NCBI RefSeq assembly: GCF_000482865.1
Contig: NZ_AXWW01000024.1
Location: 1-64,000 of the forward strand
Origin: Actinokineospora inagensis DSM 44258
GTDB lineage: Bacteria > Actinomycetota > Actinomycetes > Mycobacteriales > Pseudonocardiaceae
Length of the DNA: 64,000 nt
Direction of reading: 5' to 3'
Each line of letters begins with the position of its first letter. Position 1 is the stretch's first letter. Shown piece by piece: positions 9,901 through 18,800 of the stretch. The notes under the pieces were generated by a model. That model was not told the DNA's origin, did not search any database, and saw only the letters and a program-made list of their open reading frames with translations. Both the position numbers and the translations under genes were made by a program.

Positions 9901-11058
9901 AACTACTCGTTCGTGCTGACCAACACCGGCAACGTGACCCTGACCAACCTCCGGGTCGACGACCCCAAGGCCGGTCCGGTGACCTGCCCGAGCACCACCC
10001 TGGCGCCGGGCGCCACGGTCACCTGCACGGCCGCGCCGTACATCGTGACCGGCGACGACATCGCCGCGGGCATCGTCCGCAACGTCGCGGTCGGCTACGG
10101 CACCCCGCCGACCGGCCCGCCGGTGCAGACCCCGCCCGCGACGGCCGAGGTGCCCATCGCCAACCCGGCGCTGGAGCTGGTGAAGAACGCCGTGCTCAAC
10201 GACACCGACGACGACAACCTGGCCAGTATCGGTGAGACGATCACCTACACCTTCGTGCTCACCAACACCGGCAACGTCCCGCTGACCGACATCAGCGTCG
10301 ACGACCCCAAGGCCGGGGTGGTGACCTGCCCGGTGACCACGCTCGCACCGGCGGCGAGCACCACGTGCACCGCGGAGCCGTACGAGGTCACCGAGGACGA
10401 CGTCGCCGCGGGGGTCGTGCACAACGTGGCCGTGGCGTCCGGACAGCCGCCGGGCACCGGTGGCCGGATCATCGCGCCGCCCGCCAGCCGCGACGTGCCC
10501 ACCACCTCGGGGCAGATCAACGGGGATGACGCCAACCAGGCGGGCAGCCCGTCGTCGCCCGCGATCGGTCTGGAGAAGAAGGCCGCTCTGCACGACACCG
10601 ACGGCGACAACCTCGCCGACGTGGGCGAGCTGATCGACTACAGCTTCGTGGTGACCAACACCGGCGACGTGGCGCTGACCAACATCCTGGTCAACGACCC
10701 GAAGCTGACCGATGTCACCTGCCCGAGCACCGCCCTGGCGGTGGGGGCGTCGGTCACCTGCACCCACGCCGGGTACGTGGTCACCCAGGCCGACATCGAC
10801 GCGGGCACGGTGCACAACGTGGCCACCGCGACCGGTGACGTCACCGGCGGCGACAGCGTCACCTCGCTGCCCGCCACCGCGGACGTGCCGGTCGACAACA
10901 AGGTCGTCGCGGCCGCCACCCCGCAGGGTGGGGTCACCCCGGCCCTGGCCGAGACCGGTGTGCCCGGTCTGGTGACCCTATTCGGCTGGGCGATCGTGTC
11001 CCTGGTCGGCGGTGCCCTGCTCCTGCTGGGCGGTCGGGGCAGGAGGAAGCGCGCCTGA
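6913..11058 (+). CDS. LAETG-anchored surface protein with ten DUF11-like beta-sandwich repeats
   Basis: This 1381-residue cell-wall protein starts with a signal peptide (VAVLALVLAAMVGTGGPVFA). A Pro/Ser/Thr/Asp-rich stalk of about 90 residues follows. The first DUF11 domain reads VDLALSVYAPEAANAGSTIT. Nine further domains of about 120 residues each open with a D-T/G-N-x-N-x-x-x-D-x-GE motif, for example NDTNGNGVGDAGE, which looks like a calcium-binding loop. Each also contains SNSGNVPLTN-like strands and a paired Cys. The C-terminus is a sortase signal: LAETG at 1345-1349, a hydrophobic span and GGRGRRKRA. LAxTG suggests a class E-type sortase, which is not in the window. It is likely an adhesin or surface-layer stalk. 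The ATG at 6913 follows GTGAGG. Confidence 0.85.
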   Translation: MGKSKSSPGETGRVFLPPLARRPGGRVAVLALVLAAMVGTGGPVFADPDPGGASTSQPAPSTSDTPPGAAANATGTAGTATDSTTADTPTPSDSPTADPSGQAPSPSDQSPADSPSPDQAPSSGPPAEAPAPAAIDPRAPVDLALSVYAPEAANAGSTITWTLTVTNNGPGAASAFTVTDTLPIEVTGISSPGCSVAGNVVTCAGAALAAGASTTLTVNGSTPTPFTFPLVNSASVATAPTDSDADTANNEATTVTTTAAPAPQLGLLATAHLNDTNGNGVGDAGESIGYSFTVHNSGNVTLFNLALQFNGGGTTTCADTTLSLNESTTCSVGTHVITAADVTAGQVVTTSTATATAPDGAAVSSGQSVTNIPTFAAAPAIKLVRTAVLGDTNGDNLGEQGEQIDYRFLVSNSGNVPLTNIVVTGDDLTTNPCAAVTTVQPNQTVECVRQPVYVITAQDAVNGTVVHNAIATGVAPGGTSVTSDTSTTTTPTFVPAPAVTIAQTFTPGDENNDGLVEAGETVRFKSTITNNGNVKLTDLDVTVIDGAPSSAGCVGGLTAQPGETVVCNQSLPYVVTPQDAAAGAVTRTVRAHGTAPGGTIVQSTDVTSSIPVFVPRPSIGLTLHEDLVDGNGNGIGDLGEQVRFSVTVSNTGNVPLTNVIVEGQLSGNAETICPQAVMIPEQSATCVRPLYTISQHDVDVGAVLGIGTAVGTAPDGARIRSTPIAANIPVFDPDPVLALVKNDHLRDGNGNGLADLDEPIDYTFAVTNVGNVTVTGLNIQDATLSGTTCPTTTLAPQQSTTCTSNAPHVTTVDDIDAAEVINVATARGTAPDGSTVVSPQSRTNTPTFVANPALALDKRAVLGDTNNNGLADLGERIQWSFLVVNNGTLPLHGLHIADPVAGAVTCPATDLAVLAATTCVADAPHNVTEADILLGKVANTAIAIASLGDAANTEVVSPPDSTITPTAGPNPVLTLAKRADLVDTNNNELADKGETINYSFVLTNTGNVTLTNLRVDDPKAGPVTCPSTTLAPGATVTCTAAPYIVTGDDIAAGIVRNVAVGYGTPPTGPPVQTPPATAEVPIANPALELVKNAVLNDTDDDNLASIGETITYTFVLTNTGNVPLTDISVDDPKAGVVTCPVTTLAPAASTTCTAEPYEVTEDDVAAGVVHNVAVASGQPPGTGGRIIAPPASRDVPTTSGQINGDDANQAGSPSSPAIGLEKKAALHDTDGDNLADVGELIDYSFVVTNTGDVALTNILVNDPKLTDVTCPSTALAVGASVTCTHAGYVVTQADIDAGTVHNVATATGDVTGGDSVTSLPATADVPVDNKVVAAATPQGGVTPALAETGVPGLVTLFGWAIVSLVGGALLLLGGRGRRKRA

Positions 11059-11118
11059 TCGTCCGCGGGGCGGGTCGGCCGGTTGATCCCGGCGGTCCAT
11101 TCCGGTAGCTGATCGACA

Positions 11119-11161
11119 AACACGGTGGCCGCGGTTAATTCCCGCGGCCACCGTGTTTTTC
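11119..11161 (+). terminator. Rho-independent terminator after the surface-protein gene
   Basis: AAACACGGTGGCCGCGG (11119-11135) pairs perfectly with CCGCGGCCACCGTGTTT (11143-11159) across a 7-nt TTAATTC loop. A run of T residues through 11161 completes the signal. This is the most classical terminator in the window, 61 bp after the stop codon. Confidence 0.85.
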
Positions 11162-11401
11162 CCAGCGTTGCCGCCGGAACTACCCGGTGGCGCAACGAAA
11201 AGCGGGCAGACTACCAGCGTCGCCTTGGGTGTCGCCGGCATTTGCGCCGATGGGTCGAACGTGCGATCGGGTGCTACCCGACCGTCGGACCGCTGTGCTT
11301 TCATGTGCCCACGGGAATGCGCTACGCGCGTAGACGTTCCACCGCGACCGGTGTGGACGTTTCCCCGGCAGGTGCGGTCGGGTCGAGTCGGGGGAGTTGT
11401 T
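11162..11401. other. Gene-free stretch upstream of the indigoidine-type NRPS
   Basis: Together with the terminator this makes 343 bp without a gene. I see no convincing ORF and no copy of the 11-bp-spaced GGCTAA/GGCTTG repeats found in the PKS promoters. The only clear element is the GGGGGAG ribosome site at 11390-11396. The NRPS promoter presumably lies here. Confidence 0.4.
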
Positions 11402-14400
11402 GTGGTCTGCACGGGGTCGAACCACGGGCGACGCGGGACGGACGCGGTCTGCCTGCCGGACCTGCTGCGCGAACAGGTGCGCGCGAGACCGGGCGCGGTG
11501 GCGGTCCGCGACGGCGAAACCGTTGTCAGCTATGCGGATTTCGCCAGCCGGGCCGATCGGGTGGCCGGGTTGGTCGCCGCCGCCGGGGTCGGTCCGGACC
11601 AGCCGGTCGGCCTGTTCGTCGAACCGTCGGTGGATTCCGTGGTGGCGGTGTGGGGTGTGTTGCTCGCGGGTGCCGCGTATGTCCCGTTGTCACCGGATTA
11701 CCCGGAGGAACGGCTGCGGTTCATGGTCGCCGACGCGCGGCTGCCGCTCGTGGTGACCGATCGGGCGCTGCTGTCCAGGTTGTCCCGGTTCGTCCCCGGT
11801 GGAACCAGGGTCGTGTGCCTGGACGACGCGACCGGTTCCGTGTCAACGGGTGTCGAGGTCGGGCCGGACAACCTCGCTTATGTCATCTACACGTCCGGGA
11901 GCACCGGGCGGCCCAAGGGGGTGCTGGTCGAGCAGCGTGGGGTGGTCAGCCAGTTGCGGTGGCTGCGCGACGCGCACGACATCGGGCCGGGCGCGGTGGT
12001 GTTGCAGAAGACGCCGTTGAGTTTCGACGCCGCGCAGTGGGAAGTGCTGTCGCTGGCCGTCGGCGCGACGGTGGTCGCCGGATCACCGGGTCTGCACCGC
12101 GATCCGGACCGTCTCATCGCGACAGTCCGATCCGCCGGTGCCACCGCGGTGCAGTGCGTGCCCACGTTGCTGCGGGCGCTGTTGGACACCGAGCGGATGG
12201 CCGAGTGCACGTCGCTGCGGCAGGTGTTCAGCGGTGGCGAGGTCCTCTCCCAGTCGCTGGCCCGGCGGTGCCTGGACGCGGTGCCGTGGTGCAGGCTGGT
12301 GAACCTGTACGGGCCGACCGAGTGCACCATCAACTCCTCCGCGTTCACCGTGGACGCCGCGACCCTGGTGCCCGGCCGGGAATCGGTCCCGATCGGGAAA
12401 CCGGTGGCGGGCACGCACTACCGCATCCTCGACCACAACGGCGATCCGGTCGGCCCGGGGGAGACCGGTGAACTGCACATCGGCGGCGTCCAGGTCGCCC
12501 GGGGCTACCTGGACCGGCCAGAGCTGACCGCGCGGCGGTTCGCCGCCGATCCCCTGTACGGCCGGGTGTTCCGCACCGGCGACCTGGCCCGGTGGAACGC
12601 GGACGGCACGGCCCAGTTCGTCGGCCGGGTGGACAACCAGGTGAAACTGCGCGGTTTCCGAGTCGAGCTGGACGAGATCCGGTTGGCCATCGAGGCACAC
12701 GCCTGGGTTCGGGCCGCGGCCGTGGTGGTCAAGGACGACGAGCGCACCGGTTTCCAGAACCTGGTCGCCTGCGTGGAGTTGGACCCGCGGGAGGCCGCGC
12801 TGATGGACCAGGGGCGGCATTCCGCGCACCACCAGTCCAAGCAGAGCAGGGTGCAGGTGCGGGCCCAGTTGTCCGATCCCGGCGTGCGCACCGATCTCGG
12901 TGACCGGCCCACCGTCGTGCTGCCCGGCCGCGAACCCAGCGAGCGGCAGCGGCGGGAGGTGTTCGCCCGCAAGACCTACCGGTTCTACGAGGGCGGCGCG
13001 GTCACCTCGGCCGAACTGCTCGCGGTGCTCGGTCGTCGCGCCGAACAGCCGTCGGAGTCCGGAGTGGTTGATGTCCCGGTTCTGGGTGCGGTGCTGCGGT
13101 ATTTCGGCCAGTTCCGCAGTGGGGAGCGGTTGTTGCCGAAGTACGGGTACGCGTCGCCCGGATCGCTTTACGCCACCCAGCTCTACCTGACGCTGGTAGG
13201 TGTGCCGGGAATGCGAGCCGGAACGTACTACTACCACCCCGCTGATCACCGGCTCGTGTTGCTGACAGCGCTACCCGGCGTAGAACCCGCGGCGCGGGTG
13301 CACTTCGTGGGCAGGCGGCGGGCGATCGAACCGGTCTACCAGGACAACATCGAGGAGGTCCTGGAGATCGAGGTCGGGCACATGGTCGGCCTGTTCGAGG
13401 AGGTCTTGCCCCGGTACGGCCTGGACATCCGGCCCGTCGGTCCGCGCACGCCCGCGCTCGCCGCCGAGCCCGGCGACCACCACATCGGCACCTTCGAGAT
13501 CGGGCCCTGGCTGCCTCGACCGGGCGACCACATCGACCTCTACCTGCAAACCCATCCTGGCCACGTGTCCGACCTCCCCACCGGGCAGTACCGGTACACC
13601 GGTCACGGCCTGGAGTGGGTGAGCGGTGAACTGGTGCGGCGCAACCACGTCATCGCCATCAACCAACGCGTCTACCAGCGCGCGAGCGTCGGCGTGACGG
13701 TGGTGGCGCGCAACCCCGAGCCGTGGCTGCGGTTCGTCGACCTGGGTCGGACGCTGCACCGGTTGTCGGCCAACGACACCGGGATCGGGTTCATGTCCGC
13801 CGGGTACAGCTCCCGTTCGGGGCACGACCTGCCGTCCGCCACCAGGATCGACGCCGTGCTCGCCGCGTGCGGGCTGCCGACCGGGCCGTCGTACTTCGCC
13901 GTCGGCGGCAAGGTCAGCGCCGACCAGCGGGCGGGCGAGGGCATGCGCGAGGACGCCGTCCACATGAAGGGCCCGGCCGAGCTGATCCGCGACGACCTGG
14001 CCGAGCAGTTGCCCGACTACATGATCCCGAACAAGGTGGTCGTGTTCGACGCGCTCCCGGTCACCGCCAACGGCAAGGTCGACCAGTTCGCCCTGCTCGC
14101 CTCCGACCGCACCGACATCGCCGCCGCGCGCCCGCTCATCCCGCCGCGCACCGACACCGAGCGCCGGGTCGCCGCCGTCTGGGCCGCCGCCCTGCGCCGC
14201 GAGGCGGTCTCGGTGTCCGACGATTTCTTCACGGTGGGCGGCAATTCGCTGGTCGCGGTCGCGTTGATCAACCGGCTGAACGCCGAGTTCGACAGCGCCC
14301 TGCCGGTGCAGGCCCTGTTCGAGGCGCCGACCGTGGCGCAGTTGGCCAAGCGCATCGCCACCGCGGCCGAGTCCACGTCCCGGTTGATTCCACTGTGGAC

Positions 14401-15166
14401 AGATGGTGGCGGTCCGCGGGTGTTCTGCTGGCCCGGTCTCGGCGGCTACCCGATGAACCTGCGCCTGCTCGCCGCCGCGGTCGGCCGCCCGTTCCACGGC
14501 GTACAGGCCCGCGGCATCAACAGCGGCGAGACCGCGCACGCCACCATCGCCGCTGCGGCGGCCGAGGACATCGCCGAGATCCGCCGCGACCACCCGCACG
14601 GCCCGTACGCGCTATGGGGGTACTCGTTCGGCGCTCGCGTCGCGGTTGAGGCTGCTCACCAGCTCGCGGGGGCGGGGGAGCGGGTCAGTGAACTCGTCCT
14701 CATCGCCCCGGGCGCGCCGACCGTCACGATCGACGGTCACCCCGTCACCGCCCGCACCGCCGCCTACACCGACCGCGCCTACATCGCCCTGCTGTACTCC
14801 GTCTTCGCCGGTCGGCTACACGGCCCCGATCTAGCCGAATGCGTCCGCACTGTCCACAACGACGACACCTTCGCCCAGTTCGTCGCCCACCGCTTCGACC
14901 TCACCCCCGACACCGTTCGCCGCATCGCCACCGTCGTGCACCGCACCTTCACCGCCGGTTACCAGATCCCCGAACTCGCCTGCCGCAGGCTCACCACCCC
15001 CATCACCATCCTCAAAGCCAACGGCGACGACTACTCGTCCCTGGAGGCAACCACCGACTACGCCACCCAGCCGCCCCAGGTCATCACCCTCCCGATCGAC
15101 CACTACGCCCTGCTCACCCACCCCGGTGTCGACACGGTCGCCGCGCACCTGAGACCGAGCCCCTAG
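11402..15166 (+). CDS. Indigoidine synthetase-type NRPS (A-Ox-T-TE)
   Basis: This 1254-residue single-module NRPS closely matches BpsA/IndC-type proteins, which oxidise and dimerise two glutamines to blue indigoidine. The adenylation core has YTSGSTGRPKG, NLYGPTE and RTGDLARWN. The specificity residues, read by aligning A-core motifs from D209, give D-A-W-Q-F-G-L-I-N-K, the glutamine code I associate with indigoidine synthetases. An FMN-dependent oxidase of the SagB/McbC type (KYGYASPGSLYATQLYLT) is inserted at about 530-830, before the final A motif (PVTANGKVD). The T domain has GGNSL with Ser949 and the TE has GYSFG with Ser1075. GTG 11402 is chosen because GGGGGAG lies 5 bp upstream. No indA, indB or phosphopantetheinyl transferase is adjacent. 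Its stop overlaps the next gene's stop. Confidence 0.93.
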   Translation: MVCTGSNHGRRGTDAVCLPDLLREQVRARPGAVAVRDGETVVSYADFASRADRVAGLVAAAGVGPDQPVGLFVEPSVDSVVAVWGVLLAGAAYVPLSPDYPEERLRFMVADARLPLVVTDRALLSRLSRFVPGGTRVVCLDDATGSVSTGVEVGPDNLAYVIYTSGSTGRPKGVLVEQRGVVSQLRWLRDAHDIGPGAVVLQKTPLSFDAAQWEVLSLAVGATVVAGSPGLHRDPDRLIATVRSAGATAVQCVPTLLRALLDTERMAECTSLRQVFSGGEVLSQSLARRCLDAVPWCRLVNLYGPTECTINSSAFTVDAATLVPGRESVPIGKPVAGTHYRILDHNGDPVGPGETGELHIGGVQVARGYLDRPELTARRFAADPLYGRVFRTGDLARWNADGTAQFVGRVDNQVKLRGFRVELDEIRLAIEAHAWVRAAAVVVKDDERTGFQNLVACVELDPREAALMDQGRHSAHHQSKQSRVQVRAQLSDPGVRTDLGDRPTVVLPGREPSERQRREVFARKTYRFYEGGAVTSAELLAVLGRRAEQPSESGVVDVPVLGAVLRYFGQFRSGERLLPKYGYASPGSLYATQLYLTLVGVPGMRAGTYYYHPADHRLVLLTALPGVEPAARVHFVGRRRAIEPVYQDNIEEVLEIEVGHMVGLFEEVLPRYGLDIRPVGPRTPALAAEPGDHHIGTFEIGPWLPRPGDHIDLYLQTHPGHVSDLPTGQYRYTGHGLEWVSGELVRRNHVIAINQRVYQRASVGVTVVARNPEPWLRFVDLGRTLHRLSANDTGIGFMSAGYSSRSGHDLPSATRIDAVLAACGLPTGPSYFAVGGKVSADQRAGEGMREDAVHMKGPAELIRDDLAEQLPDYMIPNKVVVFDALPVTANGKVDQFALLASDRTDIAAARPLIPPRTDTERRVAAVWAAALRREAVSVSDDFFTVGGNSLVAVALINRLNAEFDSALPVQALFEAPTVAQLAKRIATAAESTSRLIPLWTDGGGPRVFCWPGLGGYPMNLRLLAAAVGRPFHGVQARGINSGETAHATIAAAAAEDIAEIRRDHPHGPYALWGYSFGARVAVEAAHQLAGAGERVSELVLIAPGAPTVTIDGHPVTARTAAYTDRAYIALLYSVFAGRLHGPDLAECVRTVHNDDTFAQFVAHRFDLTPDTVRRIATVVHRTFTAGYQIPELACRRLTTPITILKANGDDYSSLEATTDYATQPPQVITLPIDHYALLTHPGVDTVAAHLRPSP

Positions 15167-15753
15167 CGGCGGGCAGGCGCCTCGTCCAACTTCGCGACGA
15201 TGGGGCCCAGCAGGCTGTCCAGTTCCCGCACCAACACCGCCACCGCCCGCCGCGCCGTCTCCGCAACGGCGTCCGCCGGGCTCTCGGGCGTGGGCGGCAG
15301 CCCCTCGAACGGCAACGGCGCCTCGACCAACAGCGACGCCCGCAGCCGCGGTGTCGTCGTCAGATCGCGCGCGGTCGGGTGCACGAACTGGCCCAGCACG
15401 CTGGGCCAGCCCCGCCAGTTCCGATCCCGCGTCCAGTCCCGTGGCCAGTCCAGCGCCGCAGGCCACGGCGACACCATCGACACCCGCGTGGTCAGCGTGC
15501 CATCCCACTCGCTGCGCGCGCACGTCACGTCCAGAATCCGGCGGTGCCACCGCACATAACCGGGGATCGACACCGGCGGCACCGCCAGCCGCCAAGCGAC
15601 ACAGGCAAAACCAACCGGCGAGATGTCCCCGAACACCCCGTCGAACTCCCCCACATGCGACTCGACCCGGCCGCCGTACTCCGCCGCCTTCGCCCGCTCG
15701 ACCCAGAACACCACGTGCCACCCCCACACCGAGCCACGACCCAGTTCGACCAT
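15163..15753 (-). CDS. Hypothetical protein
   Basis: I do not recognise this 196-residue protein. It is soluble, rich in Trp and Arg in the middle (WPAALDWPRDWTRDRNWRGW) and has a helical, acidic/alanine-rich C-terminus (ADAVAETARRAVAVLVRELD). There is no signal peptide or membrane helix. Actinomycete codon bias supports coding. Its stop TAG overlaps the NRPS stop through the palindrome CTAG at 15163-15166, so the two genes converge with a 4-bp overlap. The frame stays open further upstream, but that extension is antisense-like, Arg/Pro-rich sequence overlapping the WD40 gene, so the ATG at 15751-15753 is preferred although no strong ribosome site precedes it. Confidence 0.65.
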   Translation of the reverse strand: MVELGRGSVWGWHVVFWVERAKAAEYGGRVESHVGEFDGVFGDISPVGFACVAWRLAVPPVSIPGYVRWHRRILDVTCARSEWDGTLTTRVSMVSPWPAALDWPRDWTRDRNWRGWPSVLGQFVHPTARDLTTTPRLRASLLVEAPLPFEGLPPTPESPADAVAETARRAVAVLVRELDSLLGPIVAKLDEAPARR

Positions 15754-15830
15754 ACGCGCTACGGCCCGGCGCAGAGGGGGACGGCGCAGAGGGGGATGGC
15801 TGGGTGTGAGACGGCTCGGTGTGGGACGGC

Positions 15831-18800
15831 TCAGCCGCACGGTGGTTCGTAGGGCAGTTGCGGGACGTGGGCGCGCCACTGGTCGACGGTCAGCCTGCCG
15901 TCGGTCGAGGCGCACACCTGCTGGGCGACCCGGGCCGGGTCGAGGTCCCACCGGCGGATGACGTCGTCGCCGCTGCCGGTGATCAGGGTGTTGTCGCCGG
16001 GGCCGAAGGTGACCGAGTTGGCGCCGTTGCTGTGCGTGGTGATCGGGCGGTCCGCCGAGCGGGACCCGACGGTCCACAGGTGCACGGTGTCCTCCGCGCC
16101 CGCCGCCGCGATGGTCTGGCCGTCTGGGCTGAAGGCGACCGTGTTGAGCGTGTCGGTGGGGCCGCTCAACGGCGGCCCGACCGGCCGGGTGTGCGCCGGG
16201 TCGCTGGTGTCCCACAGCCGCACCGTTTTGTCGTCCGCGGCGGTGGCCAGGGTGCGGCCGTCCGGGCTGAACGCGGCGGCGCTGACCGACGCGGCGTGCT
16301 CGGTGAACGCCGGTCCGAGCGGCGCAGGCCGGTCCGGGACGCTGACGTCCCAAAGCTGCACGGCCCGGTCCGAGGAGACCAGGGCGAGCGTGCGCCCGTC
16401 GGAGCGGAAGGCGGCGGCGTTGACCGCGGCGTTGGTGGGCCGCGCCATCGGCTGCCCGCGCGGCCGCGGGTCCTTCGGGTCGCGGATGTCCCACAACCGC
16501 GCGGAGCTGTTGTCGCCGCCGGTGACGAGGTATCCGCCGTCGGGGCTGAACGCCAGGACGTGGGTGCGGCGGGCGTGGGTGTCCACCGGCGGGCCGACCG
16601 GGACGGGGTTGGCCGGATCGCGGATGTCCCACAGCTGGACCGTCGGGCTGGCACTGGTGGCGAGCATGGTGCCCGCGGCGTTGAGGGCGACTGTGCTGTC
16701 GGTTCCGTTGCCACCGGGAGAGCCGGTGCCGATGGCGAATGACGGGCCGAACGGGCGGGGGTGCGGCGGGTCGGAGTAGTCCCACAGTTGCGCGGTGCGG
16801 TCGACCCCGGCGGTCGCCAGGATCTGCCTGGTCCGGTTGAACACCGGGCTGAGCACAGCACCCCCGCGGCCGATCGGGGTGGTCGGCAGCGACCACAGCC
16901 GCAGCGTGTTGTCGGCGTCGCCGGTCGCCAGGGTCCGGCCGTCGGGGCTGAACCGGACGGTGAACACGCTGCCCCCGCCGCCGGTCAGCGGCTGCCCGAT
17001 CGGCGTGACGTGGGTCGGGTCGGTGACGTTCCACAACCGCGCCGTGCTGTCGCTGCTGCCACTGGCCAGTACCTCGCCGTCCGGGCTGAACGACAGCGCC
17101 CAGACACCGCGGGCGTGGCTCGCCAGGGGTTGGCCGAGCGCGACGGGGTGGTGCGGGTCACGCACGTCCCACAGCCGGATCGTCTTGTCGGCGCTGCTGG
17201 ACGCCAGCACCTGCCCGTCCGGGCTGTACAGCATGCTTTGCACGCTGTCGGTGTGCCCGGTGGGGCTGCCCTCCGCGACCGGGTGCCCGAGGTCCGCGAT
17301 TCCCCACAGTTGGACGGCCCCGTCGGTGGTGCCCGCGACGATCGTGGCGCCGTCCGGGCTGAACGCCACCGACCGCACCCGGCGACCAGGGTCCGCGCCC
17401 ACCGCGGTGACCGGCTCGACCCGGTCGCGCGGGCGTACCCGCCACACCCGCACCCCCCGCGCGTCGTTGGCGGTGGCCAGCAGGGCGCCGTCCGGGCTGA
17501 ACACGGCGACGTAGACCGGCGCGCCGCTGTCGACCGGTGGACCCAGCGGCCAGGCCCGCTGGGGGTCGGTCACGTCCCACAGCCGGATGGTGTGGTCCTC
17601 GCCCGCGGTGACCAGGGTCTTGCCGTCCCGGGTGAACGCGGCGACGCTCACCCAGCCGCGGTGTCCGGTCAGCGGCTGACCCAACTGCCGCGGGTGGCGC
17701 GGGTCGCGCACGTCCCACAGCCGCACCGTGCCGTCCTGGCCCGCGCTGGCGAGCAGGTGGCCGTCCGGGCTGAACGAGGCCAGGTAGACGGCGCCGGTGT
17801 GCCCGGTCAGGCTGGTGGCCAGCGGCGTGTTCTGGGTGGACAGCAGCCGGGTCCGCGCCGTCTCGTCGTCGGGCTGCAGCCGGTAGGCGGCCAGGTCGAG
17901 TTGAGCCGAGAGCGACGAGTCGACCTGCTGCACCCGGTCCGCCTCGACGAGCAGTTGGCGGTAGGCGGCCTCGTCGCGCTGCCGGATCGCCATGGACGCG
18001 GTGACCGCGGACACGACTGTCAGCACCGCCAGCAGCGCCACCGCGGCCCGCCGCAGCCACGCCGTGCGCTGCCGGTGCCGCACCGAGGCCCGCAGGAACC
18101 GCCGAGCCGTGTCGGTGACCGCCGCGGGTGGCCGCGCGGCGGTCTGCGCGATCTCCAACCGGCCGCGCGAGTAGAGCATCGACCGGTGGCCGCCGGTGTC
18201 CGCCCAGGCCGCGGCGTCGTCCTCCAGCCGCTGCCCGGCCAGGATGCCCGCCCGGTTCTCCGCGACCCAGCCGCGCAACCGCGGCCAGGCGTTGAGCACC
18301 GCCTCGTGCGCGAGACCGACCGAGGTGGCGTCCAGGGTGACCAGCCGGGCCGCCACGAGCGCCTCCAGCGCCGTCGCCGCCGCCTCCGGGTCGGCGGCCA
18401 GGTCCACCAACTCGCCCCGGGTGGCGTCCCGACGGGTGTCCCTGGCCTCCGGGTTCACCCGCACCAGCCGCAGCAACACCGACCGGGCGGCTGCCTGCGC
18501 GGCCGCGGCCAGCCGGGCGTAGACCTGCTCGGCGGTCACCGCGACCGCGCCGCGCACCCCACCCGCCTGGCGGTAGGCGGCGACGGTGAGCAGGTCACCG
18601 GTCCGGTCCTGCCAGACGGCCAGCAGGGTGTGCGACAGCAGCGGCAACGCGCCGGTCTCGCGCACCCGGCCGGGCAGGTCCTGCCAGAGCACGCCGACGT
18701 CGTGCAGCAGCAGGTCCACCAGCCCACCCTCCAACCGCAGCCCGGCGGCCTCGGCCGGTCGGGTGACCGCCTCGCGCAGTTCCTCGGCGGTCATCGGGGC

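Noticed and set aside
11290-11385. Imperfect inverted repeat around GACGTTCCAC/GTGTGGACG upstream of the NRPS as a gamma-butyrolactone receptor site.
   Set aside because: Arms are imperfect and do not match the known ARE consensus well enough.
15754-17034. Upstream extension of the 196-residue hypothetical protein through the WD40 gene.
   Set aside because: That part is Arg/Pro/His-rich out-of-frame sequence of the WD40 repeats; only the part from 15753 looks like protein.
16000-17800. Regularly spaced repeats that might suggest a CRISPR array.
   Set aside because: They are degenerate codons for WD40 repeats of about 45 residues; there are no conserved short repeats with unique spacers.
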